NCBI RefSeq assembly: GCF_030409225.1
Contig: NZ_JAUFPK010000001.1
Coordinates: 2,099,566 to 2,163,565 of the forward strand
Length of the DNA: 64,000 nucleotides
Source of the DNA: Aquisalimonas lutea
Lineage (GTDB): Bacteria; Pseudomonadota; Gammaproteobacteria; Nitrococcales; Aquisalimonadaceae
Direction of reading: 5' to 3'
The translations under genes and the position numbers were made by a program. A model generated the notes under the pieces. The model ran no database searches. It had not been told where the DNA came from and saw only the letters and a program-made list of their open reading frames with translations. Positions 1 through 7,636 of this stretch are shown piece after piece. Position 1 is the first letter of the stretch. The number at the start of each line of letters is the position of its first letter.

Positions 1-1
1 C

Positions 2-706
2 GGCAGCATCACCCTGCGGACGGAAGGGCTGTCGCTGGAGGTGATGGAGCCCGACTGGCGCACTGAGCTCCTGGCCATCATCACCAATCCCAACGTCGCC
101 TACATCCTGATGCTGGTGGGCATCTACGGCATCATCTTCGAGCTGGCCAACCCGGGGGCCGTGGTGCCCGGCGTGATCGGCAGCATCTGCCTCCTTATGG
201 CGCTGTTCGCGTTCCAGGCGCTGCCCATCAACTACGCAGGCCTGGCGCTGATGCTGCTGGGCGCGGCGTTCATGGTGGGCGAGGCGTTCATGCCCAGCTT
301 CGGGATCCTGGGCATCGGCGGCGTGATCGCCTTCGTCCTGGGGTCGCTGCTGCTGGTGGACACCGGGGTCGAGGCCTACGAGCTGTCCCTGGAGGTGGTG
401 CTCGGCGTGTCCGTGATCAGCTTCTTCGTGATCTTCGGCATCGCTACCATGGCCCTGCGGGCGCACCGCCGGCGCATTGCCTCCGGGGCCGAGCAGATGA
501 CCCAGGAGCCGGCCGTCGCGGCGATGGACTTCCGCGACAGCCAGGGCAAGGTACGCATCCTGGGCGAGCTCTGGAACGCCGTGCAGGAGGGCGGCGGCGA
601 GATCCGCCGGGGAGACCGGGTGGATGTGCTCTCGGTGGAAGGCCTGAAGGTTCGCGTGACAGCCCGTGCGGGGGACGAGAGGAGCGATGATGAATCTGCG
701 CAATGA
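2..706 (+). CDS. NfeD family membrane protein, C-terminal part
   Basis: The reading frame is open from the left edge, so the true start lies outside the window. What remains begins just before a hydrophobic block: three to five closely packed membrane segments rich in Gly and Ala, with the NfeD signature (an AYILMLVGIYG-like helix, then ELANPGAVVPG and a PSFGILGIGG loop). A soluble C-terminal OB-fold-like NfeDC domain follows, with a VRILGELWNA start and a GDRVDVLSVEGLKVRV end. Residues upstream of the first helix are consistent with the tail of the ClpP-like serine protease domain of long-form NfeD proteins, but the catalytic part is not visible. These proteins usually pair with a slipin/stomatin; the slipin here is 46 kb away. 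The gene ends 17 bases inside the next one's start region and probably shares its transcript. Confidence 0.85.
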   Translation, partial: GSITLRTEGLSLEVMEPDWRTELLAIITNPNVAYILMLVGIYGIIFELANPGAVVPGVIGSICLLMALFAFQALPINYAGLALMLLGAAFMVGEAFMPSFGILGIGGVIAFVLGSLLLVDTGVEAYELSLEVVLGVSVISFFVIFGIATMALRAHRRRIASGAEQMTQEPAVAAMDFRDSQGKVRILGELWNAVQEGGGEIRRGDRVDVLSVEGLKVRVTARAGDERSDDESAQ

Positions 707-1280
707 AGCCATCCAGCGTTTCCGCGACTGGTTCGACCAGGCGCGTGACTGCGAGTCCATCGCCGACGCCACCGCCATGACCCTGTCGACGGTCAGCCCG
801 CACGGGCAGCCGGCCGCGCGTACGGTGCTTCTCAAGCAGGTCGATGAGCGCGGGTTCGTCTTCTATACCAATCGCCGCAGCCGCAAGGGCCAGCATCTGG
901 CAGCGAACCCGCGGGCGGCGCTGTGCTTCTACTGGCCGCCGCTGGGGCTGCAGGTCCTGGTGGAAGGAACGGTGACCGATGTCGGCGACGAGGAGGCGGA
1001 CGCCTATTTTGCCTCGCGTCCCCGGCTGAGCCAGATCGGCGCCTGGGCCTCGGAGCAGTCGCGGCCGCTGGAGAGCCCGGAGGTGCTGGCGGAACGCGTG
1101 GCCGAGCTGGAGCGCGAGTACGAGGGCGTCACGGTACCGCGGCCGCCGCATTGGTCCGGCTACCGGGTGGACCCGCAGTTCATGGAGTTCTGGTCCGCCG
1201 GCGACGGCCGGCTCCACCGGCGCGAGCGCTACGAGGCGGACGCCGGCGGCGCCTGGAGCCACTGCTTCGTCAATCCCTAG
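687..1280 (+). CDS. pdxH: Pyridoxamine/pyridoxine 5'-phosphate oxidase
   Basis: FMN-dependent oxidase making pyridoxal 5'-phosphate from PNP or PMP in the vitamin B6 pathway; cytosolic homodimer. The 197-residue product has the family hallmarks: an early VSPHGQPAARTVLLK segment, FYTNRRSRKGQ (FMN phosphate contacts), an FYWPPLGLQVLVEG strand, and the C-terminal WSGYRVDPQFMEFW...RLHRRERY stretch that closes the active site. The ATG at 687 is preferred because GAGAGGAG lies just upstream at 677-684; a GTG at 666 would put seven residues of no visible use in front. It overlaps the end of the NfeD gene. It lacks some of the N-terminal tail of the E. coli enzyme, which is not catalytic. Confidence 0.95.
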   Translation: MMNLRNEAIQRFRDWFDQARDCESIADATAMTLSTVSPHGQPAARTVLLKQVDERGFVFYTNRRSRKGQHLAANPRAALCFYWPPLGLQVLVEGTVTDVGDEEADAYFASRPRLSQIGAWASEQSRPLESPEVLAERVAELEREYEGVTVPRPPHWSGYRVDPQFMEFWSAGDGRLHRRERYEADAGGAWSHCFVNP

Positions 1281-1349
1281 GGTGCGGTTGGCACGCGCCT
1301 TGATCGCCGTGCTGCCCGATGTCGCGCCAAGCAGGGCGCGAGTGGGTTG

Positions 1350-2516
1350 CTAGAGCCCCTCGAGCCAGCCCAGGCGGCGCAGCGCCGGAAGGCTGATGGC
1401 GATGAGGGCCGCGGTCAGTAGCAGCGTGGGCAGCAATCCCGCGAGCGCCGTGATGCCCGCGCCGGCGACCGGGCCGATGAGCAGACCGATGGCGAAGGCC
1501 AGGTTGAAGATGGCATAGGCGACCGCGTAGGACTGGCCGTCATGCTGGTCCACGCGGGCGGCCAGTCCGGGCAGGGCCGGCCCCATGGCCACGGCGCAGG
1601 CCAGGCCCGTGCCGGCGAACAGCGGGGCCGTCCACCATGCCCCGGGCGCGAGCGCGAACAGGGGCAGCAGTATCACCAGGGGCAGCGCCCCGCGGCGGAT
1701 GGTGGCAACAGTGCCCCAGCGATCCGCGCTGTAGCCGGCCAGCGGCGAGCCGAGACCGAAGGCAACGGCGATCAGGCCGAACAGAATACCGATGGTGCCG
1801 GCGCTGGCGTCGAAGCGTGCCTCCAGGTACAGCGGCAGCGTCGGCTCCAGCAGGCCCATGACGGCGGCGACGGCGGCCACCACCGCCGCCAGGCCGAGAA
1901 TGCCCGGATCCGTGACCAGCTGCGCGACAGGCGCATCCGGGGCCGTATCGCCGGGATGAACCCGGACCAGCACCGCGGCGGCGGCCACCGTGATCGCGAG
2001 GGCCGCCAGGGCCGGGAGGACGAAGGCGGCGGTGACGCCGAGCCAGTCGCTCATGAACCCGCCCAGGGGCGGTCCGGCCATCAGCCCCACGGAGAAACCG
2101 GTCATGACCAGTCCCATGAGGCGGCCGCGCTCGCGGGCCGGCCACTGGTCGGCGATGACCGCCAGGCCCGCGGTCCAGGTGGCCCCCGAGGTGGCGCCCT
2201 GGAGCGTGCGCGCCAGGACCATCACGCCGAAGGTGTCCGCCACCAGGAACAGCACCATGACCAGGGCCAGGCCGCCAATGCCCCCGATCAGGGGCAGCCG
2301 ATAGCCCCAGCGCCGGATCCCCAGGCCGATGGCCGGCGTGGCGACGCACAGGCCCGCGGCATAGCTGCCCAGGAGAACGCCCGCGCCCGTCTGGCCGAAG
2401 CCCAGCTCCGTCCCCAGGCGGGGCAGCATGGGGACGACCAGGCTGTAGACCAGGGTGTCCAGGCACACGCCGGCAACGATGACGGCGAGCAGGGCCTGCC
2501 GGATCGTGCGTGCCAT
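1350..2516 (-). CDS. MFS transporter (DHA1-like exporter)
   Basis: A 388-residue inner-membrane protein with about twelve hydrophobic segments, typical of drug:H+ antiporter-1 exporters of the major facilitator superfamily. Residues near 60-75 (GIRRWGYR) form the loop 2-3 motif A, with RERGR after helix 4. Substrate unknown. It starts 18 bases after the stop of the upstream 411-residue gene on the same strand, so the two are probably one transcript. Its 3' end faces pdxH, with about 70 bases between the two stops and no clear terminator hairpin seen there. Confidence 0.85.
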   Translation of the reverse strand: MARTIRQALLAVIVAGVCLDTLVYSLVVPMLPRLGTELGFGQTGAGVLLGSYAAGLCVATPAIGLGIRRWGYRLPLIGGIGGLALVMVLFLVADTFGVMVLARTLQGATSGATWTAGLAVIADQWPARERGRLMGLVMTGFSVGLMAGPPLGGFMSDWLGVTAAFVLPALAALAITVAAAAVLVRVHPGDTAPDAPVAQLVTDPGILGLAAVVAAVAAVMGLLEPTLPLYLEARFDASAGTIGILFGLIAVAFGLGSPLAGYSADRWGTVATIRRGALPLVILLPLFALAPGAWWTAPLFAGTGLACAVAMGPALPGLAARVDQHDGQSYAVAYAIFNLAFAIGLLIGPVAGAGITALAGLLPTLLLTAALIAISLPALRRLGWLEGL

Positions 2517-2534
2517 GCCGGGGGCTCCGGCGGG

Positions 2535-3770
2535 TCAGTGGCCGGCGCCCACGGCCTCCGGCCAAGGAACCAGCTGGGCGGCATCGGGCCCGTGGAGAAT
2601 GTCGCCGGGCTGGATGAGCTCCAGCTCGAGGCCTTGCTCGGCCGCAGCCTCCTGCCAGTGCCCGCGGATCCGCGGGATGGCCTCGGGGGTCAGCGGGTAC
2701 TGGTTGGCGTAGTACAGGACCTGGTCGGTCCCCGACCGCGCCACCACCGTGTAGGCCACCGGACCCAGGCCGGGCCGGCTGTGCTCGGTGAGGCTGATGC
2801 CGGCCAGCTGCTCCCACGAGCCGGCGTCGACCACCACCTCGTTGACCTCTTCGGTGTCCGCCGGCATGGCGTGCATGCGCGCGGCCGCCAGGGCCTGGTG
2901 GATGTCCTCGCCGGCGAGCTCGTCGCTGTCCTCGACGATGGCCACGGACAGGCCATGGGCTGCCAGCCCCGCGCTGTACTGGCGCTGCAACTGGTGAAAA
3001 CGGGCGTAGTCCGCCGCCGGGTCCTGGCTGTTCGGGCAGTGACGCCGCCACTGGCTGAAGGTGAGGAACCGGGTGAAGGCCTCGGTGCCCTCCACCAGGA
3101 ACAGGTTGCCCTCCGGCAATTGCGCCCGCGCCGGCGGCCGGTCGGTGAACAGCGCCGCTTCCAGCAGCTCCCACAACGGGCCGAAGCCGGCGTTGTCCAG
3201 CTGGACCTTCATCAGGGCACAGAGGTCGTTGAAGGTGGCGAAAGACAGGTTCAGCGCCGTAATGCCGAAGCTGTCCTGGACAAGCTGTCCCGTGCGCAAC
3301 GATGCCCGCCCCTTCTCCAGGAGGTCCTTCTCCAGCCGCGTGCTCAGCCGGTCCATGGCCTCCGGTTCGCCCAGGAGCAGGAACGGAATGGCCAGCAACG
3401 GTCCCGAGCCCGGTCGGCATTGCGGGGCGATCGCGGGAATGGGGAACTCCTCTCCCCGGGTGCCGATGGCCATGACCTGGGGCTGGAAGCGTGTATCCGG
3501 GAGGCTGCGCCGGTACAGCTCGGACAGGATGTCCACCATGGGCAGCCCCGGGCGCAGGATCTCCGTGAGGTCGTAGAGCCCGCCCAGGACGACGAAGCCG
3601 TACTCGTTCAGCGGGCCCAGGATGCGCTGGAGGTCTTCCGCGAGCGCCCAGCACAGGCGATCGGCCTCCTCCCAGGCGAGAGGGCCGGGAGGCGGCTCAC
3701 CCTGTGCCGCGGATTCCAGGTCCAGCTCCACGGTCAGTACGGCGGGAACGGATGAAACCTGGTTTTCCAT
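2535..3770 (-). CDS. Conserved hypothetical protein, 411 aa
   Basis: I do not recognise this family. The product is acidic and soluble, without signal peptide or obvious membrane helix. It contains a run rich in small hydrophobics (LNEYGFVVLGGLYDL), a GPLLAIPFLLLGEPEAMD segment and a C-terminal half with mixed alpha/beta character. It starts with ATG at 3770 and is followed 18 bases later by the MFS exporter gene, which suggests a two-gene operon. Codon use looks like that of its neighbours, so it is very likely a real protein. The name of the exporter's cargo, if any, cannot be derived from it. Confidence 0.8.
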   Translation of the reverse strand: MENQVSSVPAVLTVELDLESAAQGEPPPGPLAWEEADRLCWALAEDLQRILGPLNEYGFVVLGGLYDLTEILRPGLPMVDILSELYRRSLPDTRFQPQVMAIGTRGEEFPIPAIAPQCRPGSGPLLAIPFLLLGEPEAMDRLSTRLEKDLLEKGRASLRTGQLVQDSFGITALNLSFATFNDLCALMKVQLDNAGFGPLWELLEAALFTDRPPARAQLPEGNLFLVEGTEAFTRFLTFSQWRRHCPNSQDPAADYARFHQLQRQYSAGLAAHGLSVAIVEDSDELAGEDIHQALAAARMHAMPADTEEVNEVVVDAGSWEQLAGISLTEHSRPGLGPVAYTVVARSGTDQVLYYANQYPLTPEAIPRIRGHWQEAAAEQGLELELIQPGDILHGPDAAQLVPWPEAVGAGH

Positions 3771-4070
3771 GGGCGGCCTCCGTTATTCGTTGCGCGGGCG
3801 GGCACTATACCAGACAAGGATGGGGGCCGAGTTCGCTGCGACCTGCCTTGCAGGAACGCTGCTTCGGCGCGCAGAAGCATGCGCGAATTGCTCAGTGTTT
3901 CTCCAAACGGTTCGTTCAGGAAAACATCGGGGAATTTGTTGCATTTGAAGAAATCGAAACTTTCAATTATTGTCTTTGTCCACGCGCGGCGAGGCTGTCT
4001 TTTCCGGAAGGATCGGGCTGCTGCCGATGCGATACCTCAATCAACCACCTAGTGTGTAAAAGGAGCAACA
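3771..4070. other. Divergent intergenic region upstream of H-NS-like gene
   Basis: About 300 bases between two divergent genes. The part at 3915-4000 is clearly more AT-rich than its surroundings (GGAATTTGTTGCATTTG, then CTTTCAATTATTGTC), which suits a promoter for the H-NS-family gene and perhaps its own silencing. Bases 3851-3911 resemble the right end of the MITE-like element at 6459-6625 (see separate entry). AAGGAG at 4058-4063 is the ribosome binding site for the gene at 4071. Confidence 0.5.
3851..3911 (+). repeat. Degenerate right end of the MITE-like repeat
   Basis: The stretch begins GAACGCTGC, has CGGCGCGCAG in the middle and ends TCAGTGTTTC. The same three blocks occur in the same order in the right half of the element at 6459-6625 (GAACGCTGC at 6561, CGGCGCGCAG at 6589, TCAGCGTTTC at 6615). 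Spacing is shorter and the terminal repeat carries substitutions, so this looks like an old, partly deleted copy. Confidence 0.5.
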
Positions 4071-4385
4071 ATGGACTTGACCAAATACAGTACCCCGGAT
4101 CTGAATCAGCTGAAAAAGGATATCGACAAGGAACTCAAGAAGCGCCGTCGGCAGGATGTCAAGGAAGCGCAGAAAGAGCTGAAACAGGTGGCCGAGAAGT
4201 ACGGTCTTTCCGTTTCCGATCTGGTACCCGCCGGTGCCGCCAAGCCCAGCAGCGGTTCCGGAACCGTCCGTTTCCGTCATCCGGAGGACCCGAACAAGGG
4301 CTGGTCCGGCCGTGGACGCAAGCCCGCCTGGGTCAAGGAATGGGAAGCCAAAGGGCGCTCCCTGGACGAGCTCCGGGTAGGCTGA
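4071..4385 (+). CDS. H-NS family nucleoid-associated protein
   Basis: A 104-residue DNA-binding protein of the H-NS histone family (HvrA/BpH3/Bv3F type). Residues 1-45 form the charged coiled-coil dimerisation region (DLNQLKKDIDKELKKRRRQ, then a second helix). A flexible PAGAAKPSSGSG linker follows. The C-terminal domain carries the family DNA-binding motif WSGRGRKPAWV near residues 83-93. Such proteins silence AT-rich DNA. The gene has its own AT-rich upstream region, an AAGGAG ribosome site and a strong hairpin right after it, so it is probably a single-gene transcript. Confidence 0.92.
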   Translation: MDLTKYSTPDLNQLKKDIDKELKKRRRQDVKEAQKELKQVAEKYGLSVSDLVPAGAAKPSSGSGTVRFRHPEDPNKGWSGRGRKPAWVKEWEAKGRSLDELRVG

Positions 4386-4407
4386 GCCCGCCCGCGTTGC
4401 GGCTCAA

Positions 4408-4440
4408 GGGAAACACTGAGCGCGCTGGTCAGTGTTTCCC
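4408..4440. terminator. Perfect 12-bp inverted repeat, convergent terminator
   Basis: GGGAAACACTGA at 4408-4419 and TCAGTGTTTCCC at 4429-4440 pair perfectly around a 9-base loop. It lies between two convergent genes and could stop transcription from both sides, although there is no T-run. The arms also resemble the tips of the MITE-like element at 6459-6625 (GGAAACGCTGA), so it may derive from a mini-copy that has been co-opted. Confidence 0.6.
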
Positions 4441-4469
4441 GGAACACGGTGCGCACCAAGGGCTGCCGG

Positions 4470-5243
4470 CTATCCCCGCAGCCCGACGCCGCGGTGCAGG
4501 AGCACCAGGCTGAGCGTTCCCAGCAGGATAATGAACACGCCGATAATCCCGTAGGCAATCCAGATGTCGATATCCGACGTGCCGAGAAATCCGTAGCGGA
4601 AAGCGTTGACCATATAGAGAACCGGGTTGGCCATGGAGACGGCCCGCCAGAAATCCGGCAGCAGGGAAATGGAGTAGAACACCCCGCCCAGGTAGGTCAG
4701 CGGCGTGAGAACGAACGTCGGGATGATCGCGATGTCGTCGAACTTGCGCGCGAAGATGGCGTTGACGAATCCGGCCAGCGAAAAGAGCACCGAGGTCAGG
4801 AAGACCACCGAAATGAGAACCCCTACGCTGTAGATCTTCAGATCGGTAAAGAACGCCGCAACGATGGTAACAATGAGGCCGGTCAGAAGCCCCCGGCCGA
4901 CCCCGCCGGAAACGTAGCCGGCAAGAATGACGAGACTCGGCGTCGGGGAGACCATGAGCTCTTCGATATGGCGCTGAAACTTGGCCCCGAAGAACGACGA
5001 CACCACGTTGCCGTAGGAATTGGTGATCACGGCGATCATGATGACGCCGGGCACGATGAAGTCCATGTAGGTATAGCCTTCCATGGGTCCGATGCGCGGC
5101 CCGATCAGATTGCCGAAGATGACGAAGTACAGCGACATGGTGATCGCCGGCGGCAGGAGGGTTTGCGCCCAGATCCGCAGGAAGCGGTGCACCTCTTTGT
5201 GGGCAATGGTCTGAAGGGCGACCAGTGATTGTCTCCAGTACAT
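4470..5243 (-). CDS. ABC-2 type exporter permease (YadH-like)
   Basis: A 257-residue inner-membrane permease with six predicted membrane segments and the ABC-2 pattern: an N-terminal amphipathic start (KEVHRFLRIWAQ), a loop with EGYTYMDFIVPGV, and a C-terminal block with YLGGVFYSISLLPDFWR and NPVLYMVNAFRYG. That C-terminal block is characteristic of the YadH/NodJ-like group. It works with the ATP-binding subunit encoded upstream at 5337-6299; the gap is 93 bases. The substrate of YadGH-type exporters is not established. Confidence 0.9.
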   Translation of the reverse strand: MYWRQSLVALQTIAHKEVHRFLRIWAQTLLPPAITMSLYFVIFGNLIGPRIGPMEGYTYMDFIVPGVIMIAVITNSYGNVVSSFFGAKFQRHIEELMVSPTPSLVILAGYVSGGVGRGLLTGLIVTIVAAFFTDLKIYSVGVLISVVFLTSVLFSLAGFVNAIFARKFDDIAIIPTFVLTPLTYLGGVFYSISLLPDFWRAVSMANPVLYMVNAFRYGFLGTSDIDIWIAYGIIGVFIILLGTLSLVLLHRGVGLRG

Positions 5244-5336
5244 GCTTGCTACGAACCTTTCAGGGAATGGTGTCAGGTTTCGGCGCCGCTGCGCGGCTTG
5301 CCGACAGGGCGCGCGGGCGCAGTTCGGGACGGATGG

Positions 5337-6299
5337 TCAGGCGGTTTCCCGCGGCGGTTCATCCGTGCGGTCGCGGCCGTCGCCGGAGCCGTTGTCCTCG
5401 ACCAGCCGCAGGAACAGCTCCTCCAGGCGATTGGCCTTGTTGCGCATGCTGACCACGGTGATGCCGTGCTCGGCGAGCACCCGGAACAGATCGGTGAGCG
5501 ACTGGTGGTCGTGGATCTCGACCTCGAGCCGTCCACCGTCGAGCTGCTCGATGCTGTAGTCGGGGATGCCGGGAGCCCGCTCGAGATCGCCGGTGGTGTC
5601 GAGAATGAAGGCATGGCTGCTGAGCCGGTTGAGCAGTGCCTGCGTGCCGGTGTTCTCGATGATCTGGCCCTCGTCGATAATGGCGATCTGGCGGCACAGC
5701 GTCTCCGCTTCCTCCAGGTAGTGCGTGGTCAGGATGATGGTGGTGCCGCGGGCGTTGATCTCCCGCAGGAACTGCCACATGGAGCGTCGCAGCTCGATGT
5801 CCACGCCGGCCGTCGGCTCGTCCAGGATCAGCAGGGGCGGCTCGTGGACGAGGGCGCGGGCGATCATCAGGCGCCGCTTCATGCCCCCGGAGAGCGTCCG
5901 CGCGGCATCCCGGCGCTTATCCCAGAGGCCGAGCTGACGCAGGTAGCGCTCGGTGCGCTGGCGTGCCCGGCGGCGCGGGATGCCGTAGTAGCCGGCCTGG
6001 TTGAGCACGATCTGCTCGACGGTCTCGAAGCCGTTGAAATTGAACTCCTGGGGTACCAGGCCGAGCCGGGTCTTGGCCTCCCAGGGCTGGGCGTGCAGGT
6101 CGTATCCGAATACCTGGACCCGGCCGGAGGAGCGCTCGACCAGGGAGCTGATGATGCCGATCATGGTGGACTTGCCGGCGCCGTTGGGGCCGAGCAGGCC
6201 GAAGAAGTCGCCTTCGGGGACGTCCAGGCTGACGTCCCGCAGGGCGGTCACGCCGCCCTTGTAGGTCTTGGTGACGTTCTGCAGAGACAATGCGGTCAT
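5337..6299 (-). CDS. ABC transporter ATP-binding protein (YadG-like)
   Basis: A 320-residue ATPase: Walker A GPNGAGKST, signature LSGGMKRR, Walker B LLILDEP, and the H-loop LTTHYLEEAE. The 100-residue C-terminal extension is typical of ATPases paired with ABC-2 permeases. The start at 6299 (MTALSLQNV) is preferred over the longer frame reaching 6419, because the family begins right there and the extra residues are Pro/Arg-rich noise. Transcribed with the permease gene at 4470-5243. Confidence 0.92.
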   Translation of the reverse strand: MTALSLQNVTKTYKGGVTALRDVSLDVPEGDFFGLLGPNGAGKSTMIGIISSLVERSSGRVQVFGYDLHAQPWEAKTRLGLVPQEFNFNGFETVEQIVLNQAGYYGIPRRRARQRTERYLRQLGLWDKRRDAARTLSGGMKRRLMIARALVHEPPLLILDEPTAGVDIELRRSMWQFLREINARGTTIILTTHYLEEAETLCRQIAIIDEGQIIENTGTQALLNRLSSHAFILDTTGDLERAPGIPDYSIEQLDGGRLEVEIHDHQSLTDLFRVLAEHGITVVSMRNKANRLEELFLRLVEDNGSGDGRDRTDEPPRETA

Positions 6300-6458
6300 G
6301 GCGCGCGTTTCCTGCTTGGGCTGCCGGTCGGCGGGCGGATGCCCCGGTGGCTGGACGCGGCGGTGACTGAAGAGGCTGAACGTGGGGCTCGTCCCGGTGC
6401 AGCCGGGCCGCGGGAGCATACGCCCGGTTGCGGTCCGGCGGCAAGTCTCCGGCGTTTA

Positions 6459-6625
6459 GGAAACGCTGAACCGTTCGCCCCGCTCGGCCCCGCAGGGCGC
6501 GCCGCAGCGGCGCTCCGGACGGCGTTGGCGTTCTTGTAAAGGGCGGCGGCCATTCACGGCGAACGCTGCCTTGCCAGAGCACCGCTGCGGCGCGCAGCGG
6601 CACGCGGGACTGGTTCAGCGTTTCC
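6459..6625. mobile_element. MITE-like element with 14-bp terminal inverted repeats
   Basis: A 167-bp element bounded by GGAAACGCTGAACC at 6459-6472 and its exact reverse complement GGTTCAGCGTTTCC at 6612-6625. Both ends are flanked by TTTA (6455-6458 and 6626-6629), which looks like a 4-bp target-site duplication. The interior is GC-rich with short hairpins (around 6495-6515 and 6582-6600) and has no believable open reading frame. It sits between two divergent genes. Partial relatives lie at 3851-3911 and 4408-4440. No transposase is present in the window, so mobilisation would have to be in trans. Confidence 0.75.
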
Positions 6626-6629
6626 TTTA

Positions 6630-6882
6630 CCGAGTCCGGTGAGAAAATTGATCGATTCCGCGGAACCTGTGCCGCATCTGCTCGTCAGAGCCCATGAGGC
6701 CGCTAGCCGGAGGCTGGTCAGATTGACAGGTTTCGGAAAAGGGCTGCTAGGCTAGTGCCTTGGTTCACGAACGCTGGCCTGATGGCCCGGCGCCGATTGC
6801 GGCGCAGCCTGTGGACCGGGCACTGACTGATAGAGCGCGACAATGGCCCGTATTGAGGCCGTGTACAGGAGAAGAGCCGATT
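6630..6882. other. Upstream region of the Gln-rich protein gene
   Basis: About 250 bases without a gene. It contains TTGATCGATTCC-like and TTGACAGGTTTC (6722) promoter-like words; TTGACA at 6722-6727 followed 17 bases later by TAGGCT could act as a promoter for the gene at 6883. AGGAGAAG at 6867-6874 is that gene's ribosome binding site. Nothing else is visible. Confidence 0.4.
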
Positions 6883-7491
6883 ATGCGATTTCAGATGACT
6901 GGTAAGGGAGCACTGCGGGTGCTGGTGGCCGCTTTTGCACTGGCGTTCGCCGGGAGCGTGGCTGCGCAGTCGAGTCAGGGCCAGGGTCAGGGCCAAGGCC
7001 AAGGGCAGGATAGCAACCCCCAGATGCGGCTGCAGCAGATCCAGCAGCGCCTGGCGGAGGCCCAGCAGAAGGCGCTGGACGAGAACCCCGGGCTTCAGTC
7101 CCAGCGTGAAGAGCTGGAAGAGCTCGTGATCCAGAAGATGGAAGAAGAGGGTTACGACCCGAACGCCAACATGGAAACCCTGGAGAACGCCCAGAGCCAG
7201 ATCCAGAACGAGGATCTCTCCAACGAGGAGCGGCAGCAGATGCTGCAGGACGCGCGGCAGGCGCAGCAGCAGCTGCAGGAAGCCCAGCAGGCCGCCATGC
7301 AGGACGAGGAAGTGGTCGAGGCCCAGGAGGCGTTCCAGAATGACCTCATGGAGGCCATGCGGGAGCAGGATCCCGAGACCGACCAGCTGATCGAGGAATT
7401 CCGCAGCATCCAGCAGGAAATGCGGGGCCGCATGGGCCAGGGACAGGGTGGTGCCCCGGGCCAGGGCGGCGGCGGCGCGCAGCAGCAGTAA
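6883..7491 (+). CDS. Secreted Gln/Glu-rich coiled-coil protein
   Basis: A 202-residue product of unknown family. The first 27 residues form a Sec signal peptide (basic start, ALRVLVAAFALAFAGS core, cleavage after VAA). A GQGQGQGQ repeat follows, then about 140 residues almost free of aromatic amino acids and very rich in Gln, Glu and Ala with heptad-like spacing, predicted to be helical or coiled coil. The end is again Gly/Gln-rich (MGQGQGGAPGQGGGG). The start at 6883 is fixed by AGGAGAAG 9 bases upstream and by the signal peptide. Likely periplasmic; a structural or chaperone-like role is only a guess. A strong terminator follows. Confidence 0.8.
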   Translation: MRFQMTGKGALRVLVAAFALAFAGSVAAQSSQGQGQGQGQGQDSNPQMRLQQIQQRLAEAQQKALDENPGLQSQREELEELVIQKMEEEGYDPNANMETLENAQSQIQNEDLSNEERQQMLQDARQAQQQLQEAQQAAMQDEEVVEAQEAFQNDLMEAMREQDPETDQLIEEFRSIQQEMRGRMGQGQGGAPGQGGGGAQQQ

Positions 7492-7517
7492 CTCCTGCCT
7501 GACAGGCAAACGCCGTC

Positions 7518-7552
7518 AAGGCCCGGGTGGACATCGTCCCCCGGGCCTTTTT
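7518..7552 (+). terminator. Rho-independent terminator
   Basis: AAGGCCCGGG at 7518-7527 pairs with CCCGGGCCTT at 7540-7549, followed by a run of five T (7548-7552). It ends the transcript of the Gln-rich protein gene. Confidence 0.9.
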
Positions 7553-7636
7553 CATGCATGACGGGTTGCTTGATAAAAGTACGATTTCGGACTATCCTGA
7601 ACCAGCAGATTCGCCGCAAACCCGGGAGGCAGTGAC

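Noticed and set aside
1540-3755. Long open frames on both strands over the MFS and 411-aa genes
   Set aside because: Arg/Pro/Gly/His-rich shadows of the minus-strand genes, without ribosome sites.
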